From positions 6,959,001 to 7,023,000 of the forward strand of contig CM037589.1 of assembly GCA_021018995.1 (NCBI GenBank): 64,000 bases of DNA, given 5' to 3'. Below, one piece after another: positions 1 through 11,520 of the stretch. The notes under the pieces were generated by a model. That model ran no database searches. It saw nothing but the letters and a program-made list of their open reading frames with translations, and was not told where the DNA came from. Numbering within the stretch: position 1 is the first letter of the stretch; each line of letters starts with the position of its first letter. The DNA is from Chloranthus sessilifolius. Its lineage: Eukaryota > Streptophyta > Magnoliopsida > Chloranthales > Chloranthaceae. The position numbers were made by a program, and so were the translations under genes.

Positions 1-144
1 AAATCAAAGAAATTTCACTCAAAGTTTCGTCTAACCCTTGTTTCGGTTAAATTTGGAATTTTTCACCGAAAGTTGTTATTATGTGATAAATCTGTGCAGC
101 CAACTCAAAACTACTTGGCTATGAGTAAAGGGGCCTAGGATCAA

Positions 145-330
145 GGTGTCAAACTCGGTATCAGTATCGGTATCGGATATTAATCTATAGAGGACTGATA
201 CGAATCGATCGATATCGAGTTGTACTGATACCTATTTAAAAAAATAAAAAATAAAAAATAAAGGTATCGGGTGATATTGATACTAATACCCGAGTTGATA
301 CATGATACACATCGATTTACTTGATGTGGG
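145..330. repeat. Dispersed TATCGG/CGATA repeat fragment
   Basis: This AT-rich stretch carries repeated half-palindromes such as TATCGGTATCGG, GATCGATCGATATCG and GGTATCGGGTGATA. The same vocabulary recurs at about 6855-6990, 8680-8905 and 19905-20265, so it looks like a decayed copy of a dispersed inverted-repeat element. No target-site duplication is clear. Bases 1-70 hold a separate 'aaatttc' family fragment like those near 44.0 and 60.2 kb. Confidence 0.45.
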
Positions 331-491
331 ACTAAACTTTACTTGATATTTGATATTTGATATCATGCCAAGGATACTATAAGGGAGAGACAAGGCTATA
401 ACTTACTTGATGTGGGATTAAAATTTAACCCTATAGGCGTGACAACATTTACACTACTAAAGTCCTAAATCGCACACTTTGTTTTTTTAAT

Positions 492-492
<1 letters not shown>

Positions 493-522
<30 letters not shown>

Positions 523-531
523 AAGAAGAAA
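493..531. repeat. (AAG)n microsatellite
   Basis: About 13 uninterrupted AAG units. No gene context; it lies in AT-rich intergenic DNA. Confidence 0.9.
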
Positions 532-640
532 GGACACATTATTTATTTTATTTTTAGAAGGTAAAATAATTTTTTGAAAAAACAAGAAACTAAGATACAA
601 CAACAATAAAGCTAGAGGGAAGAAATATGTAATCAATCTC

Positions 641-778
641 ATTAGTCCAAGTGTCAGTTACACATTTCTCAATTAAAGATGAGCATAATTTTGTAGCCTA
701 TATATTTTAATTAGTCCAAGTGTCAGTTACACGTTTCTCAATCAAAGATGAGCATAATTTTATAGCCTATATATTTTA
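641..778. repeat. 69-bp tandem duplication, two copies
   Basis: Two adjacent copies (641-709 and 710-778), each starting ATTAGTCCAAGTGTCAG and ending in the TATATATTTTA tract, differ at only a few bases. This is a recent local duplication with no coding potential. Confidence 0.85.
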
Positions 779-1217
779 ATTTCATAAGTGAGTTGTCACT
801 TTTATTGCTTGAATTGCTCACATCATATACTTTAACGCTGAGTCAGGAATGATAAAATATGTTACCATAGAGAAACACTCAATCATTCCAGTAGACAATT
901 TTTTACAGACAATTTTGTATGTAATTTATGTGGTATGATATGACTGCCTACATATATAATGGGGCTCAAACACTTCAACCAGTCCTCTCATGCCATATAA
1001 ACTGCCTTTAAAATTATCTATTAAATATTGTCCATCATTTATAATTTTTCTAATAATTTATACCGGTAGTACTAGTAATAACATTCTCGTAGGTCCCTTA
1101 GGAAAAAGAAAGCAGAAAATTCGATGTGGAAGCAAGAGAGCCAAGATTCCAGAGTCGTATGACGCTGCGTTGGGACCCACAATCGACGTGTCATATGTCC
1201 TAATACCATCATGAAAC

Positions 1218-1227
1218 GCCACGTGGC
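1218..1227. promoter_or_regulatory. G-box (CACGTG) in non-repetitive upstream DNA
   Basis: GCCACGTGGC is a perfect palindromic G-box, the site recognised by plant bZIP and bHLH factors. It sits about 2.6 kb upstream of the first Dof start, in a stretch (about 1080-1700) that is less AT-rich than its surroundings and shows no recognised repeat. Its regulatory role is inference only. Confidence 0.3.
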
Positions 1228-1299
1228 ATGGAGAACGAGGTGATGACAGGTGCCGTGACGATAGAAGACTAGTGGATGGAGTCAGTACTTACTACTTAA

Positions 1300-3839
1300 T
1301 ATATATATTAGGCAGGGAGGCAGCAAGAGCAAGAGAAGAAGCATGTTGGGTTACGATTTCTGATACCAAATAATATAATAATAGTTAAAAGGATAAAATA
1401 AATGGTGGAGTGAGATCTTGGTCGTCTAAAATAATGGTCAGGCTTTCATGGGTAAAGATGGCGTGGATTTGATTCTTTGGTCCCCTCTCTCCACACCCCC
1501 ATCCCCCAACCCCTTCCCTGAGAAGTGAGAACCCCCTCCTTATCCAACCTCCCTCCATAGCATTTTCTTTCTTTTATGTTGGTCTAAACAGGGAATCTCG
1601 TCTGGTGGATGTGCGTGGTGGGATCCACAACTCATCACTCGATTGACGGACACCGACCCTCTCGTTTCTTCCAACATTTATTGGTTTCAGATTTACCATA
1701 TTCACACATACTCATTCTATGTATAATATATTGTCTGAAACCTATACGTTTCGACTCAGGCGTCCAATGATACATATGTAACCTATGGGTGTAGCCAAGG
1801 AGAGAGAGCTAAGGTAATAGATTTGAGTATTTTTCTCAAAATTAATTGGCTATGAGTAGGGAGTGATCTTATCAGTGGAGAGACAAGGGTATAAATACTC
1901 AATTTGGGACTAAACTTCAAAACGCCCTGCACGTATTAGTCAGATTGAGCCAAATCACGTGGACAATTAAATAGATTGATGTGGAGCGAAAAAAATTCTA
2001 TCTTGATAATATGATAAATTTAGGCATCCATCTCAAAATCATTTAGGGGCCGAAGATCTTATGACTTTAACATATGGCTGAAGCCCAAATATAAATTTAA
2101 TAATATTTTTATCATACCACATTTTCTTAAGCGCAAACTTTCAATGCTACGGTATGGTAAACCCACGTAGGTCTTCCTGGGACTAAGACTATGGTGTAAT
2201 AGACTCCAACTAGTTAAAATAATTATTAACATTTGTCAACCATTGAGGGCCCCATAGATAATTAATCCACCCATTTAGACCAAATCCGATTATATATATA
2301 AAATGGTTTTGTGGTCTGAATGACTAATTCCTTCTGGTCTTATGATTTGTAAAAGTTGAAAATTGGATCGTAGAATATGATTAACTTTTGGCTGTTGTTA
2401 TGCTGTTAAAATTTTCTTTTTAAATTTTTTGTTTGAAATTATCTATACAAATCTCTCTTGCTTTATGCGTCACTCAAAATTAGACTTTTGGTGCCAAGGG
2501 ACACCAATATAGCTTGAACGAAATTACGAATCACATAAATTTATTGACGATAAGGATCAAAATTTCAGATTTTATTTTAATTTCTGTGGGGACCGAACCG
2601 TAATTTTAGCCAAAATTTTCAACTCCATACGAAAAAACCAAACTTTAAGGATTTCGTTTCCGTTTCTGTGGGACCGAAACAGAAAATTTGGATAGAAATT
2701 TTGACCCTTCTTTGACCAACTAAACAAAGCTAGTAATGACACATGAGCTAATGGTATGTGCAACCTATCTACTTAATAATAGATGCCTCTACTATTAAGT
2801 GGTAGCAGCCATCTCTCTCTCTTACGTCTTACAGGTAAGTAAGAGTTAACAAGTACGGATATTATCAAAAAAAAAGAAAAAAAAAGTTAACGAGTGTAGG
2901 TGAAATTTATTCTATGCATAAATAGTAAAGAAAGAGAGGAATAATTATAGATGTAGGAGAAGATCCCTCGGGAGCTTACAAAATCCAAATGTCCCCCTCC
3001 CCACTTAAACGGGTAGCTTTTTAGTTTTTATAATAAGTATATTTAAGAGAGCACAAAGAGCTGAGCTGCCCACATGGGGCTACTGACAGGACCTGCGATG
3101 CACCCCTCTTAACGGTTTTCCAAGCCAAACGGAGGGAAGGGTTTTTGGGTCTCTCGCGCAAAAAGCGTGGTCTTCGATCGGCATGAAACTTAGGAGCCCA
3201 CATGGCGAGTGTTGTCGCTTTCCGTTTGATGAAATGCTTTAGAGAAGATGTGTATGGAGATGTGCAGTAGTATAACTAAAACATAAAAAGAGAAGCCTCG
3301 GGTTTCGCCCTCTTGGGATTCCCTCTGTATTCTAACTTAAATGAAAGCCAAAGGAATGTTGTGTGGGGATGCGTGGTCTAATAATATTTATATATCTGTA
3401 ACTTGTGATCCATTTGCGTATATTGGGTTTTGGTGTTCTTTCTTGTTTTTGCTAGAAGTAGAGGGGGAGCGTCTTAAGGTCTTCTAATTGTTGTCTGTTT
3501 ATCTTCTAAGTTAGTTAAATGAATTCAACCCATTATGTGGTTTGAGCTGATTCTGTGGGTTTTGGTATAGGGAGAGGGTTTAATGGTTTTGTAACTCTTG
3601 TTTATTCACTATTATTCTTAGTAATTAGCCCTCTTTAGCTTCTAAGTTCACTGTATTAGGCTGCTGAAGCATTTCGTGATTTGTTTTGGTTCTTCTTACT
3701 CACAAGTCTTTGTCTAAATATATTCAATTTGAGCAGCATTTGATTACTAGGGACTCGGCGATAGCTACTGCTGTGTCTGTATATTACTGTTTCAATAGTG
3801 ATTCCTTTGAAAAGAACATTGCTTGGCAACGGTGAGAAG
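1300..3839 (+). other. Upstream region and probable 5' leader of the first Dof gene
   Basis: No open frame worth calling lies here. The stretch holds a pyrimidine-rich block at about 1480-1570 and TATA-like tracts near 1298, 2290 and 3388. From about 3200 to 3839 the DNA is free of recognised repeats, which suits a promoter and leader. The transcription start cannot be placed by eye. Confidence 0.35.
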
Positions 3840-3880
3840 ATGACTTTAACTTCTACCAACGAATGGCCCCAGGTTGGTCG

Positions 3881-3937
<57 letters not shown>

Positions 3938-5012
3938 AATTCAACACACTAGTTTTGTTTTTTAGCGCTTGGAATGGAATGTTCCTAATGGGTAGTTACT
4001 AACTTGCACCCATTGTTATCATTTTTTGTTTTCTTTGTTGCTCCAGCAGAGAGAAGAAGAAGAAGAAGAAGATAGGGTTTTGATGGCGCCGTTGAGTGGT
4101 TGTAACCTTATGGAGAAACCATCACACGATCAAGCACAGAGGTGCCCTCGTTGTGATTCATCCAACACCAAGTTCTGCTACTACAACAATTACAGCTTAT
4201 CTCAACCCCGGCACTTCTGCAAGGCCTGTAAGCGGTACTGGACTAGAGGCGGCACGCTTCGTAACGTTCCGGTTGGTGGAGGGTGCAGGAAGAATAAGCG
4301 CGTCAAGAGACCAGCCACCTCGGCCGTGTCTTCTTCTGATAACCAACCTCTTCTTCTTCCTCCTCCCAATCCTACTCATCAAATTGGTGTTTCTACTACA
4401 TCAAGCGACATCAATTCGTTGTTTTACGCCCTCCCCAACAATTCCACTGACATGAACCTCCCTTTTTCAAGATTAAGCACTTCTAATGGCTATGATCTCC
4501 AGCCTCAATTGGGTGCTTTGGGGTTGAATTATTCATCAGGGCTGCACCATAAGGACTATGGAGCTGTGTTTAACAGTGCCCAAATCGAAGAGGCCATCAA
4601 TCCATCCTCTCTTTTTTCTAGTTATTCGCTTTTTGGATCTTCTTCTTCGCCGTCATCTTCTTTAACTGCTACTCTCATGGCTTCCACACTTCAGCAGCAG
4701 CAAGAGAAACTGGCTTTGGGTCTGAGCAACACTCGACCCATTAACGATTTCCAGGTCTTCTTGCCCTTCCAAGACCTGCAACTCACAGGGAACGCGAATT
4801 CAGAGGTCTTCAAAGGTGTGAAATTGGAAGTAGACGAAGAAGATGATGATTATGATGATGAGAGAAATGTGATGAACAACAAGATGGAATGGCACTTCCC
4901 ATGTGAGATTCCTATCAATACCGCCGCCGATTCCTCACTTTATTGGAATCCGACTGCTGGGGCTTGGCCTGAAACTACCAACTTCGGATCTACAACAGCA
5001 CCTTTGATCTAA
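3840..5012 (+). CDS. DOF1.4: Dof (C2C2) zinc-finger transcription factor, DOF1.4-like, two exons
   Basis: Plant-specific nuclear DNA-binding regulator; Dof domains bind AAAG-core promoter sites. I predict exon 1 at 3840-3872 ([11 protein letters not shown]), a GT-AG intron at 3873-4046, and exon 2 at 4047-5012, giving 332 residues. The short first exon ending in W-x-Q matches the conserved Dof gene structure, and the phase-0 junction keeps the frame. The Dof finger spans about residues 42-96, with the CX2CX21CX2C zinc ligands at about 44, 47, 69 and 72 and the segments [20 protein letters not shown] and [21 protein letters not shown] basic KNKRVKRP follows as a likely nuclear signal. An acidic run ([12 protein letters not shown]) and a W-rich tail ending TTAPLI resemble recalled Arabidopsis DOF1.4. 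Exon 2 opens with a coding (GAA)n tract giving six Glu. The frame also extends upstream to a TTG at 4026, which I reject as a start. ATG codons at 4083 and 4110 are alternatives if exon 1 is skipped. The gene looks intact. Confidence 0.93.
3873..4049 (+). other. Dof intron with NAGNAG tandem acceptor
   Basis: The intron begins CAG|GTTGGT. It ends in CTCCAGCAG, two AG acceptors three bases apart (after 4046 or after 4049). Use of the second would drop one Gln at the junction. NAGNAG acceptors commonly give such single-residue isoforms in plants. Confidence 0.7.
3883..3934 (+). repeat. (TC)n microsatellite at the 5' end of the Dof intron
   Basis: About 26 TC units start only ten bases after the splice donor. 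On the other strand this is a GAGA tract, the type of site bound by BBR/BPC proteins in plants. Length polymorphism between individuals is likely. Confidence 0.85.
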
Positions 5013-6639
5013 GTCAAGCTAAAGACATATTTTTCTTAGCTTCCTCTTCTTCTCTATTATGTGTTTTGTTGAGTAAAGTTTATGTGGGTTTTCGTCTCTA
5101 GTAACCCTTTTGGGGAGCTTGGATCGGAGAGATCATGTCAGTTGCAAAGGCTATTGCGATCAAGAAATTAAAGCTGTTTGCTCTGAGAGGAACCTCGGAT
5201 CCTTTAAACTCAGTCTTCTCCATCTTAACTTCAACTGTTGAAGGGTTTGTTTCCTTAATTTAAGGAGCCTTTGAGAAGTCTATTAAGTTTGTTTTGTTGT
5301 TTGTATAGATGGCATATAGCCATGCCATGGCATAACCTCTTTTTCTTCTAATGTATTTGTTATTGGATGGTTTAGGGTTTATTAGAGATTGAGATGATAG
5401 TAGCCATCAGAGGATATGATCTTACTGATGTAGGGGCAATTTGGGACTAATAAGTTCTTTTTCTTCTCTTTTTTTCTAGTTTTGAGTTTGGAAAGAAATT
5501 TGGTATAATAATATTTAGATTGGGATTTGTTTCTTCTTCTTCTTATTATTATTATATATTTTTTTTCTTTGGTAATGCAGATGGCCATTGTTGCATGTTG
5601 CTAAGATTCTTGTTCTACAATGGGTCAAATTTCCGGAATAAACTGATACGTATCCTTCTATACATACTAATTTCGGAGCAACTGGGTCTCATATATACCA
5701 TCCAAAATTGATTCGTATCGTCCAATATGTATCTCGGTTTTAGAGTTGCTTGATGGTTACAAGAAAATCAAGATTTTGACTCATGAATTCATTCTCCAAT
5801 CGTAGACCACCACCATTACATGAATGTCAGACTGCTGGAGAAAGATCAGATACTGCATCATCCATTGGACCCCCTTTCATCTATATCCAATGGTGGTAGC
5901 ACGACAGAGCCACATTTCAATATAATGATGCATGTTGTGTACGATATCATAAAATGATTCATCTGTCTTGGTACATTTTTAGTTTTCAGATGCAAAAATA
6001 CAGGGACGCATATGTGTTCCATAATAGTGTAGTGGACCCCCCTCACCACTTCGCTCTATACTTATCTCCATCTTTACACATTATCTATGCACGTACTCAT
6101 CTCTGTGTAGCTGCAAATCAAGAGTCTAGATCTTCTGGATTTGCTATCTAAGGAAGTGGGCACTTGCATGATGTATGAACTTAGTCTATTCTTTCTTTGA
6201 GCTGCCCATCATTCTTTTATTTTTTGGATGAATTTTTTTATTTTATGAACTTTCTTGAGTTTATTTGAATTACAAGTTTAGTTATTAAAATGTATGTTGT
6301 TGTTGGCTTTTAAAACAATAGAAGAGGAACAAGATGGTGGCTGCTTGGAAGAGTCAAAAAGGCACTATCATAGTGCCCAGAACCAGCAAAAAATCGACCC
6401 CATAAGTAATTTAGGGAGGATAACAAATGAATAATCTATTCATTAATGAACAAAATTGAATTATTATTTTATTTTTTTGCTTTGTTACATGTTTTAGAAC
6501 TAGTTGGATAAATGAGTGGCCCTTTCATGCAGTTTCCTTCATATTCAAGTGAATCAAGCAAACAGGCAATTATAACGAAAGAACTTGGAACTGCAATGCC
6601 ATAATGGGCACATTATAAAACTATGAACTGTTTTTTTTT
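5013..6639. other. 3' flank of the first Dof gene, then unassigned DNA
   Basis: The 3' untranslated region probably ends within 300-500 bases of the stop (T-rich, with AATAAA-like sequence at 5636). A short GATACGTATCC fragment of the dispersed repeat lies near 5640-5725. Nothing else is recognised. Confidence 0.4.
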
Positions 6640-6816
6640 ATTTGTTTTTGAAGATGCCATACGGCATAGATAGCCCACATGTAGTGCCATCCATTTATGG
6701 TGCAGTACACTAGGAGGAGACCGGCACAAAGGGCAAGAGCAAGCATGGGGATTAAAACCTACGACCTATTAGTTCCACGGAGAAGGGAAGAGGATACCAA
6801 TTGTGCTAATGCTTTC
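6640..6816 (-). mobile_element. tRNA-derived SINE, family 2
   Basis: Read on the minus strand, this has an A-box-like start (TAGCACAATTGGTATCC), a B-box-like GTAGGTTTTAATCCCC about 40 bases later, a tRNA-unrelated body, and the 3' end ATGCCGTATGGCAT followed by an A-rich tail. It shares body and 3' end with the copy at 11771-12017. SINEs are copied by LINE reverse transcriptase in trans. Confidence 0.7.
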
Positions 6817-6854
6817 TATAGAGATAATGTCTAATTAATCTCCCCTCAACATGG

Positions 6855-6990
6855 TTTTAAATCTGGGTATCAGGTACCATATTAGTTGATGCTCAATGCT
6901 CAGACTGATACGTACCGCCTAATACCGATGTATCATTCATTATAAGAGAAGCAAATTAATTAATATCAGGCCATACCGAGATTTAAAATC
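6855..6990. repeat. Dispersed TATCGG/GATACG repeat fragment
   Basis: Contains ATCAGGTACC, GATACGTACC and ACCGATGTATC half-sites of the same dispersed family as at 145-330 and 8680-8905. It lies between two SINE/MITE insertions. Confidence 0.35.
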
Positions 6991-7203
6991 ATGATTTGTC
7001 TCAGATGGCCCACGGTGGGTATCGGCCAAACCTGCCTACATCAATAGGTTTCAGCTGAAACGTGTGTGATATCAAGACCTGTGCAGATGCCCGTGGATTC
7101 TTAATTTAAACCATGCCCCCAAGATGGTAAAAACTCGTACGATTTCAGAGGATGGAAGATCTTGATATTACAAGAGTATAAATCATAAACATGATATATT
7201 TCG

Positions 7204-7416
7204 AGGGTAATGATCGATCCGGTCCAATCGGTTGAACCTGATATCATGTTCAACCAGTTTTAGAATTATTCGTTAAGGGAGAATCTTGACTATATATAAT
7301 CTTTTTAAAATGGAAACCTTGGAAGTCAAAATTCTCTTCTATCCATTGACTGCAAATCTGGTTGAACAGAAAATCAGGTTCTAAGTGTTCAACCAGTTGG
7401 ACCTGATCATTGCCCT
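7204..7416. mobile_element. Short inverted-repeat MITE
   Basis: The left end AGGGTAATGATCGATCCGG and the right end CCTGATCATTGCCCT are inverted copies, with a second inner pair (CGGTTGAAC / GTTCAACCAG). The 213-bp size and lack of coding suggest a non-autonomous DNA element. The superfamily is not clear. Confidence 0.55.
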
Positions 7417-7520
7417 AATTTCAAAACCAAATTAAAGAATGAGAAGTTTGTATCCAAACCCCATGCAATGTTTCACCACCACAAACTTTCGCTTAAGAAA
7501 CTTATTGCCCCCTAATAATG

Positions 7521-7522
<2 letters not shown>

Positions 7523-7578
<56 letters not shown>
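7523..7578. repeat. (AT)n microsatellite
   Basis: About 28 AT units, directly abutting the MITE at 7579-7930. A further short TA run follows that MITE, so the element sits inside the microsatellite. Confidence 0.9.
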
Positions 7579-7580
<2 letters not shown>

Positions 7581-7930
7581 AAAAGGCCTCCGTCCTCTAT
7601 GGGAGGACGGTCACATCCTCCAACCTTCTACGTGGCACCCAAAATAATTTTTGGGTGCCACGTGGACCTTGGGTGCATTACTTAGATCATCTTTGAAAAA
7701 AAAATAAAATTTAACTCATCTCCACCGTGTATATTTTGAGCCGTGAAATGTGGACCAATGAAAATCGTCAAACTTTGACTTGTGGGTTAAATTATTTTTT
7801 TTAATATTGATCTAAACTTTCTACTTGTGCTCCACGTGGCACCCAAAAAGTGTTTTGGGTGCCATGTGGAGCTCCACATGGATCTTGGAGGATGGTCACG
7901 GTCCTCCATTGGAGGACCTAACCGGCTCCC
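7579..7930 (-). mobile_element. Micron-like MITE inside a TA microsatellite, copy 1
   Basis: The 352-bp unit runs from GGAAAAGGCCTCCGTCC to AACCGGCTCCC and is bounded on both sides by TA runs. A second copy in the opposite orientation lies at 29178-29540, also bounded by TA runs. The ends carry small inverted repeats of GTCCTCC/GGAGGAC. The body carries several G-box or ACGT cores (CTACGTGGCACC, GCCACGTGG, CTCCACGTGGCACC). The context matches the Micron type of plant MITE, known to lie in (TA)n tracts. Confidence 0.75.
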
Positions 7931-7940
7931 TATATATATA

Positions 7941-8132
7941 TTTGATAACTTGGGTATTCGAGCCTCTTAGAGCACCCATCTAATCCCAAGGGCACATGCG
8001 CACCCCAAATTTAGAATATGTCAGGTCAACACAGGATATAAATCTCTAGGGTGGTCTCAAGGGGAAGAGGGGATTCGAACTCCGATCTCCTACTTTTGGA
8101 AGCAGGTACCTGACCAGCTCACCTAATCCCTT
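7941..8132 (-). mobile_element. tRNA-derived SINE, family 1, copy a
   Basis: On the minus strand the element starts GGATTAGGTGAGCTGGTCAGG (A-box region), has the B-box GAGTTCGAATCCCC, then the body CTAGAGATTTATATCCTGTG, and ends AAGTTATCAAA. Three further copies at 10141-10338, 45613-45817 and 56339-56450 share body and 3' end. Confidence 0.8.
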
Positions 8133-8289
8133 AAGATTATGTAATAATGTCATATATGTTGATCCCTTCGTAGCTTAAATCTATGTATTTGGGACATTTT
8201 GTCTATAGGGTTTATGGTTTCCTTATATAACATAAGCTATCATTATCTGCACAATGTGAAAAGGTAGGCACACCCACTAGTAATCACAT

Positions 8290-8910
8290 GCAATTGGATC
8301 AAAATCTCTGGTTTTCGGTGCATATCGGGCAGCTCCTAAATAGATATGCACCGGTCAGCTACTAAATAGATACATATTGATTTTGGATGATATAGTGGTA
8401 TTTATCCGCTTATACAAATTAATATATTTTTTTGTATTTTTGAGACATACTGAAAAAAAAAATAATAATAATAATTTGAAGAAGAGAGGCTGAAATTCAT
8501 TGAAGAAAAAGAAATTGGGCAGATAGTCAAATACATTCAATGTATAAACCCCGTAAACTCCAAAATCAATATGTACCGGATGATACATATCGGTTTCGTC
8601 CGAAATTTTGGCCTATGATTACACCCAATAATTTGGGGATTAATAAGGAGTTGCACCTCATTGTTTGGCCCAATTTTTCCTTTAGATCCAAGGTGTCCAA
8701 ATCAGACTCGATATCGGGCATCAGTCATTGGAGGGCTGATACAACTCTGCCGAAACGTATCGGCCGGTACTAATACATATCGGCCAATTTTATTTTTTTC
8801 AAAAGAAAAGGAAAACAAAGGTATCGGCCGATACAACCCCGTATCGGGATACCTTGAGATGCCGATACGTATCGGTATCAGCCGATTTTTGATACCATGG
8901 TCTTTAAATT
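8290..8910. repeat. TATCGGCCGATA dispersed inverted-repeat element
   Basis: The core at 8690-8905 has repeated palindromic words (TATCGGCCGATAC, CCGATACGTATCGG, GTATCAGCCGAT) around a central A-rich spacer. The left part (8300-8400) has ATATCGGGC and ATGCACCGG. This is the best-preserved copy of the family in the window. Open frames across it (8540-8966) are repeat artefacts. Confidence 0.55.
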
Positions 8911-8999
8911 TTTTATGGGCATCCAATAACGGATTTGAAATGCTGACCATGAATACTCGTGGATAAAAAATAAAAATAAAAAAACAACAATTGGTGGAA

Positions 9000-9740
9000 G
9001 ACCACCCGTTGATAGATTTTAAAACCAATCATTTGACATCCATAACTACAATAAAACTTTTATCTTTTTCATTTGAAATGGAGAACGGTCACAGAGTGGA
9101 GGGCCACAATCCAAAAAGTAGTAATTACAATAACTAACATTAAAATACATTGAATGACATCCAAGACCCATCTAACAACGAAACAGAATTCAGGGACCTT
9201 CAAAGTAAGGTAAAAATTCGAGAATCCACTACCATCCTAAACATCCGCCAGTAACCGATACCGAAGATTCACCCGAAGAAACGCCACTACCATCGGCAAA
9301 CTCACGATCTACAAAAACTCCTATCACATTGGAAACGGGGGCAACAAGCGACCAAAAGTTGAATAAAACTCTTATATTCTAACCCTAAAATAAGAAAAAA
9401 ATAAGGAGAGAACAATAAAGAGCCGAAGCCTCCAAACAAAAGACGGCCTCTAAAGGATCAATTTATTGAAAGCATAAAAAAGTAGATGGAAAGCGATTAA
9501 ATCCCCCCATCCCACTCCCTCCCATAAAACGTTTTTTCCCCACTCTGACTCTCAAAATCGCCTGGAGAGAGAGAGCACCCGCTGTTTTTTAATTATTTGA
9601 GAGAGATAGGAGGTGAAAAAGGGGTGAGAATGATAATACACTTCCCACATTAGATATGGGTGCACTGGCAAAAAAAAAAGAAAAAAAGAATACCGGTTCT
9701 TTAAATATCAAAATGGTGTTTTACGATTATGTACGCCTTA
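9000..9740. other. No gene recognised
   Basis: AT-rich DNA with short purine tracts (GAGAGAGAG near 9565) and A-runs; no frame, repeat border or RNA gene was recognised. Confidence 0.4.

Positions 9741-9742
<2 letters not shown>

Positions 9743-9794
<52 letters not shown>
9743..9794. repeat. (AT)n microsatellite
   Basis: About 26 AT units. A MITE-like segment (next entry) follows directly. Confidence 0.9.
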
Positions 9795-9795
<1 letters not shown>

Positions 9796-10010
9796 AGTAG
9801 ATGTGAATCATGTGATTGGTGAACTTTAATATCAGCCATTAAAACTAAGAATAATGATTGATATTAAAGTGCACAGATCAAATTACTCAAATCACCCACA
9901 AAGTGTGATTTTTGAGCCAACAGCTCTTCAATGTATAATCTATTACTTAACAGTATAGACTACCCACACCCCAATCCATTATTGGTGTAAGATCATTTGA
10001 ACACCATTTT
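9795..10010. repeat. Dispersed MITE-like repeat (GAACTTTAATATCAGCC family)
   Basis: Contains GGTGAACTTTAATATCAGCC, GTGTGATTTTTGAGCC and GGTGTAAGATCATTTGAAC. The same phrases recur near 14230-14480, 58830-59300 and 59560-59730. No coding and no clean borders. Confidence 0.5.
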
Positions 10011-10140
10011 ATTGTTTGAACATCATGAGATTTAATTCCACAAAAAAAGTCACTAATTGTTTGAAACAAGTGTACCTTTGATGTGCCTTCATTTTCAAGG
10101 GTTGCAAATACGGTACCCTAACTATAACTTTTCGTTTTGT

Positions 10141-10338
10141 TTTTTTTTCATAAGTTGGGTATCCGGGCCTCTTAGAGTACCCATCTAATCTCAGGGGAAC
10201 ATACACATCTCAAATTCAGCACATGTCAGGTCAACACAGGATATAAATTCCTAGGGTGGCCTCAAGGGGGGATGGGATTCGAACTCAGGTCTCCTATTTT
10301 TAGAAGCAAGTACCTGACCAACTCACCTAACCCTTTGA
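10141..10338 (-). mobile_element. tRNA-derived SINE, family 1, copy b
   Basis: Matches the copy at 7941-8132 over its whole length. On the minus strand it starts GGTTAGGTGAGTTGGTCAGG, has the B-box GAGTTCGAATCCC, and ends CCCAACTTATGAAAA. Note that this and copy a lie in the same orientation 2.2 kb apart. Confidence 0.8.
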
Positions 10339-10665
10339 GATTTACCCTAGCTATAACTTATTAACCATCTCTAAGCCTAAACTTAACATATATTTATGTT
10401 AACAAATTTGAGTATAATTTGCTCACACAAGACCTCGACTTGTAGGTTTCAATGACAAGTGTTGTGGACCACTGGTTAGAGGTTTCCAAAAGTCAGCCGC
10501 CTCACTCCAATCTTTGATTACAAAGTCATCTCTATACATTGGGATTCATTTATTGGTTGAATGGGAATAGGACTCCCAAAGCAAGCCCCAAATAGATGGG
10601 ACAAGATATCGATGATGACGACCATGACTCATTGTCTTCTTGATGTCCAAGTCTTCGATGAGAAA

Positions 10666-10873
10666 AAAAATCGCAAATACCTAATCCAACCCGGCCCAAT
10701 GTCCGGCCCGAAAACCTGACCCGAGCTGGTAAAATAACTCCTATAAAATACCAGGTCGGATCAACTCAACCGAAAGGTCGGATGTCGCCTTATGCACCTG
10801 ACCCGACAAAATATTGGGCCAGGTATAGTCAGGTATCGGGTATACTTAATCCGTTGACAGCCCTAACTGAATT
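10666..10873. mobile_element. hAT MITE remnant (right end)
   Basis: Rich in AACCCGGCCC, GACCCGA and GGTCGGAT words and ending in GACAGCCCTA, the typical terminal sequence of the hAT family seen intact at 61388-62411. No matching left end or 8-bp duplication is visible, so it is truncated. Confidence 0.5.
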
Positions 10874-11182
10874 GCATGGGCTATCACATGGTGGTGCTAC
10901 CCATTTTGGTCATAAAAAAACTGAGGCACCCTTCAACATGCCTTGTAGTGGCAGTAGTGCTAATCATATTCGTTGTAACAGCATATAATCTAAAATATCA
11001 GAATATCATACGATCTAAGGGTAAGCTTATGATCTCAAGATCTGTTGTGTGAAAGATTGGAACAAAAAAAGATTTCTGTTATTAAATTTAAAGTAATCCA
11101 CGGTTTAAAGAATGTAAAACCCGAATTGAGAAAAAAGAATCTTCAGATATAAATAAAGGTATCCTTCTTCTTAAAAGAGTCA

Positions 11183-11492
11183 GAGCATCTCCAAAGGAGC
11201 TCTTCAAATCCAAAGTGGCCCTTGAAACAGTTACTTTTGGTATTTGATCAAGAGCCTCTTGCCCCATTCCAACCTGCTCTTCAAATCCAACGATTCAAAT
11301 ATAATCTTTTTTTAATTAAAAGTGGGACCATTGAAGATAGAAGAAATAATAAAAAATACAAAATATTTTGTATGTGAATAGCTGTTGGAGAGACCCATCA
11401 TCCCCAGCTCTTCAAATTCAAACCCACTTTTCAAAAGTGTGTCACATTACTAGTACAAAGGTTAGTTTTGAAGAGTTGCTATGGATATGCTC
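11183..11492. mobile_element. PIF/Harbinger (Tourist-like) MITE
   Basis: Inverted ends: the left is GAGCATCTCCAAAGGAGCTC, the right ends GAGTTGCTATGGATATGCTC. The GAGCATCTCCA terminus and a 3-bp flank (TCA left, TTA right) fit Tourist-type MITEs, whose target is TWA. It is 310 bp and noncoding. Confidence 0.7.
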
Positions 11493-11520
11493 TTAGTCTA
11501 CAATGGGTGTCTACCCATCA

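Noticed and set aside
4026-4046. Upstream extension of the first Dof frame starting at TTG
   Set aside because: It has no ATG and lies in the pyrimidine-rich 3' end of an intron. The short upstream exon at 3840-3872 fits the family gene structure better.
7439-7696. Open frame with an IYIYIY run
   Set aside because: It is a read-through of the (AT)n microsatellite into a MITE; no protein family.
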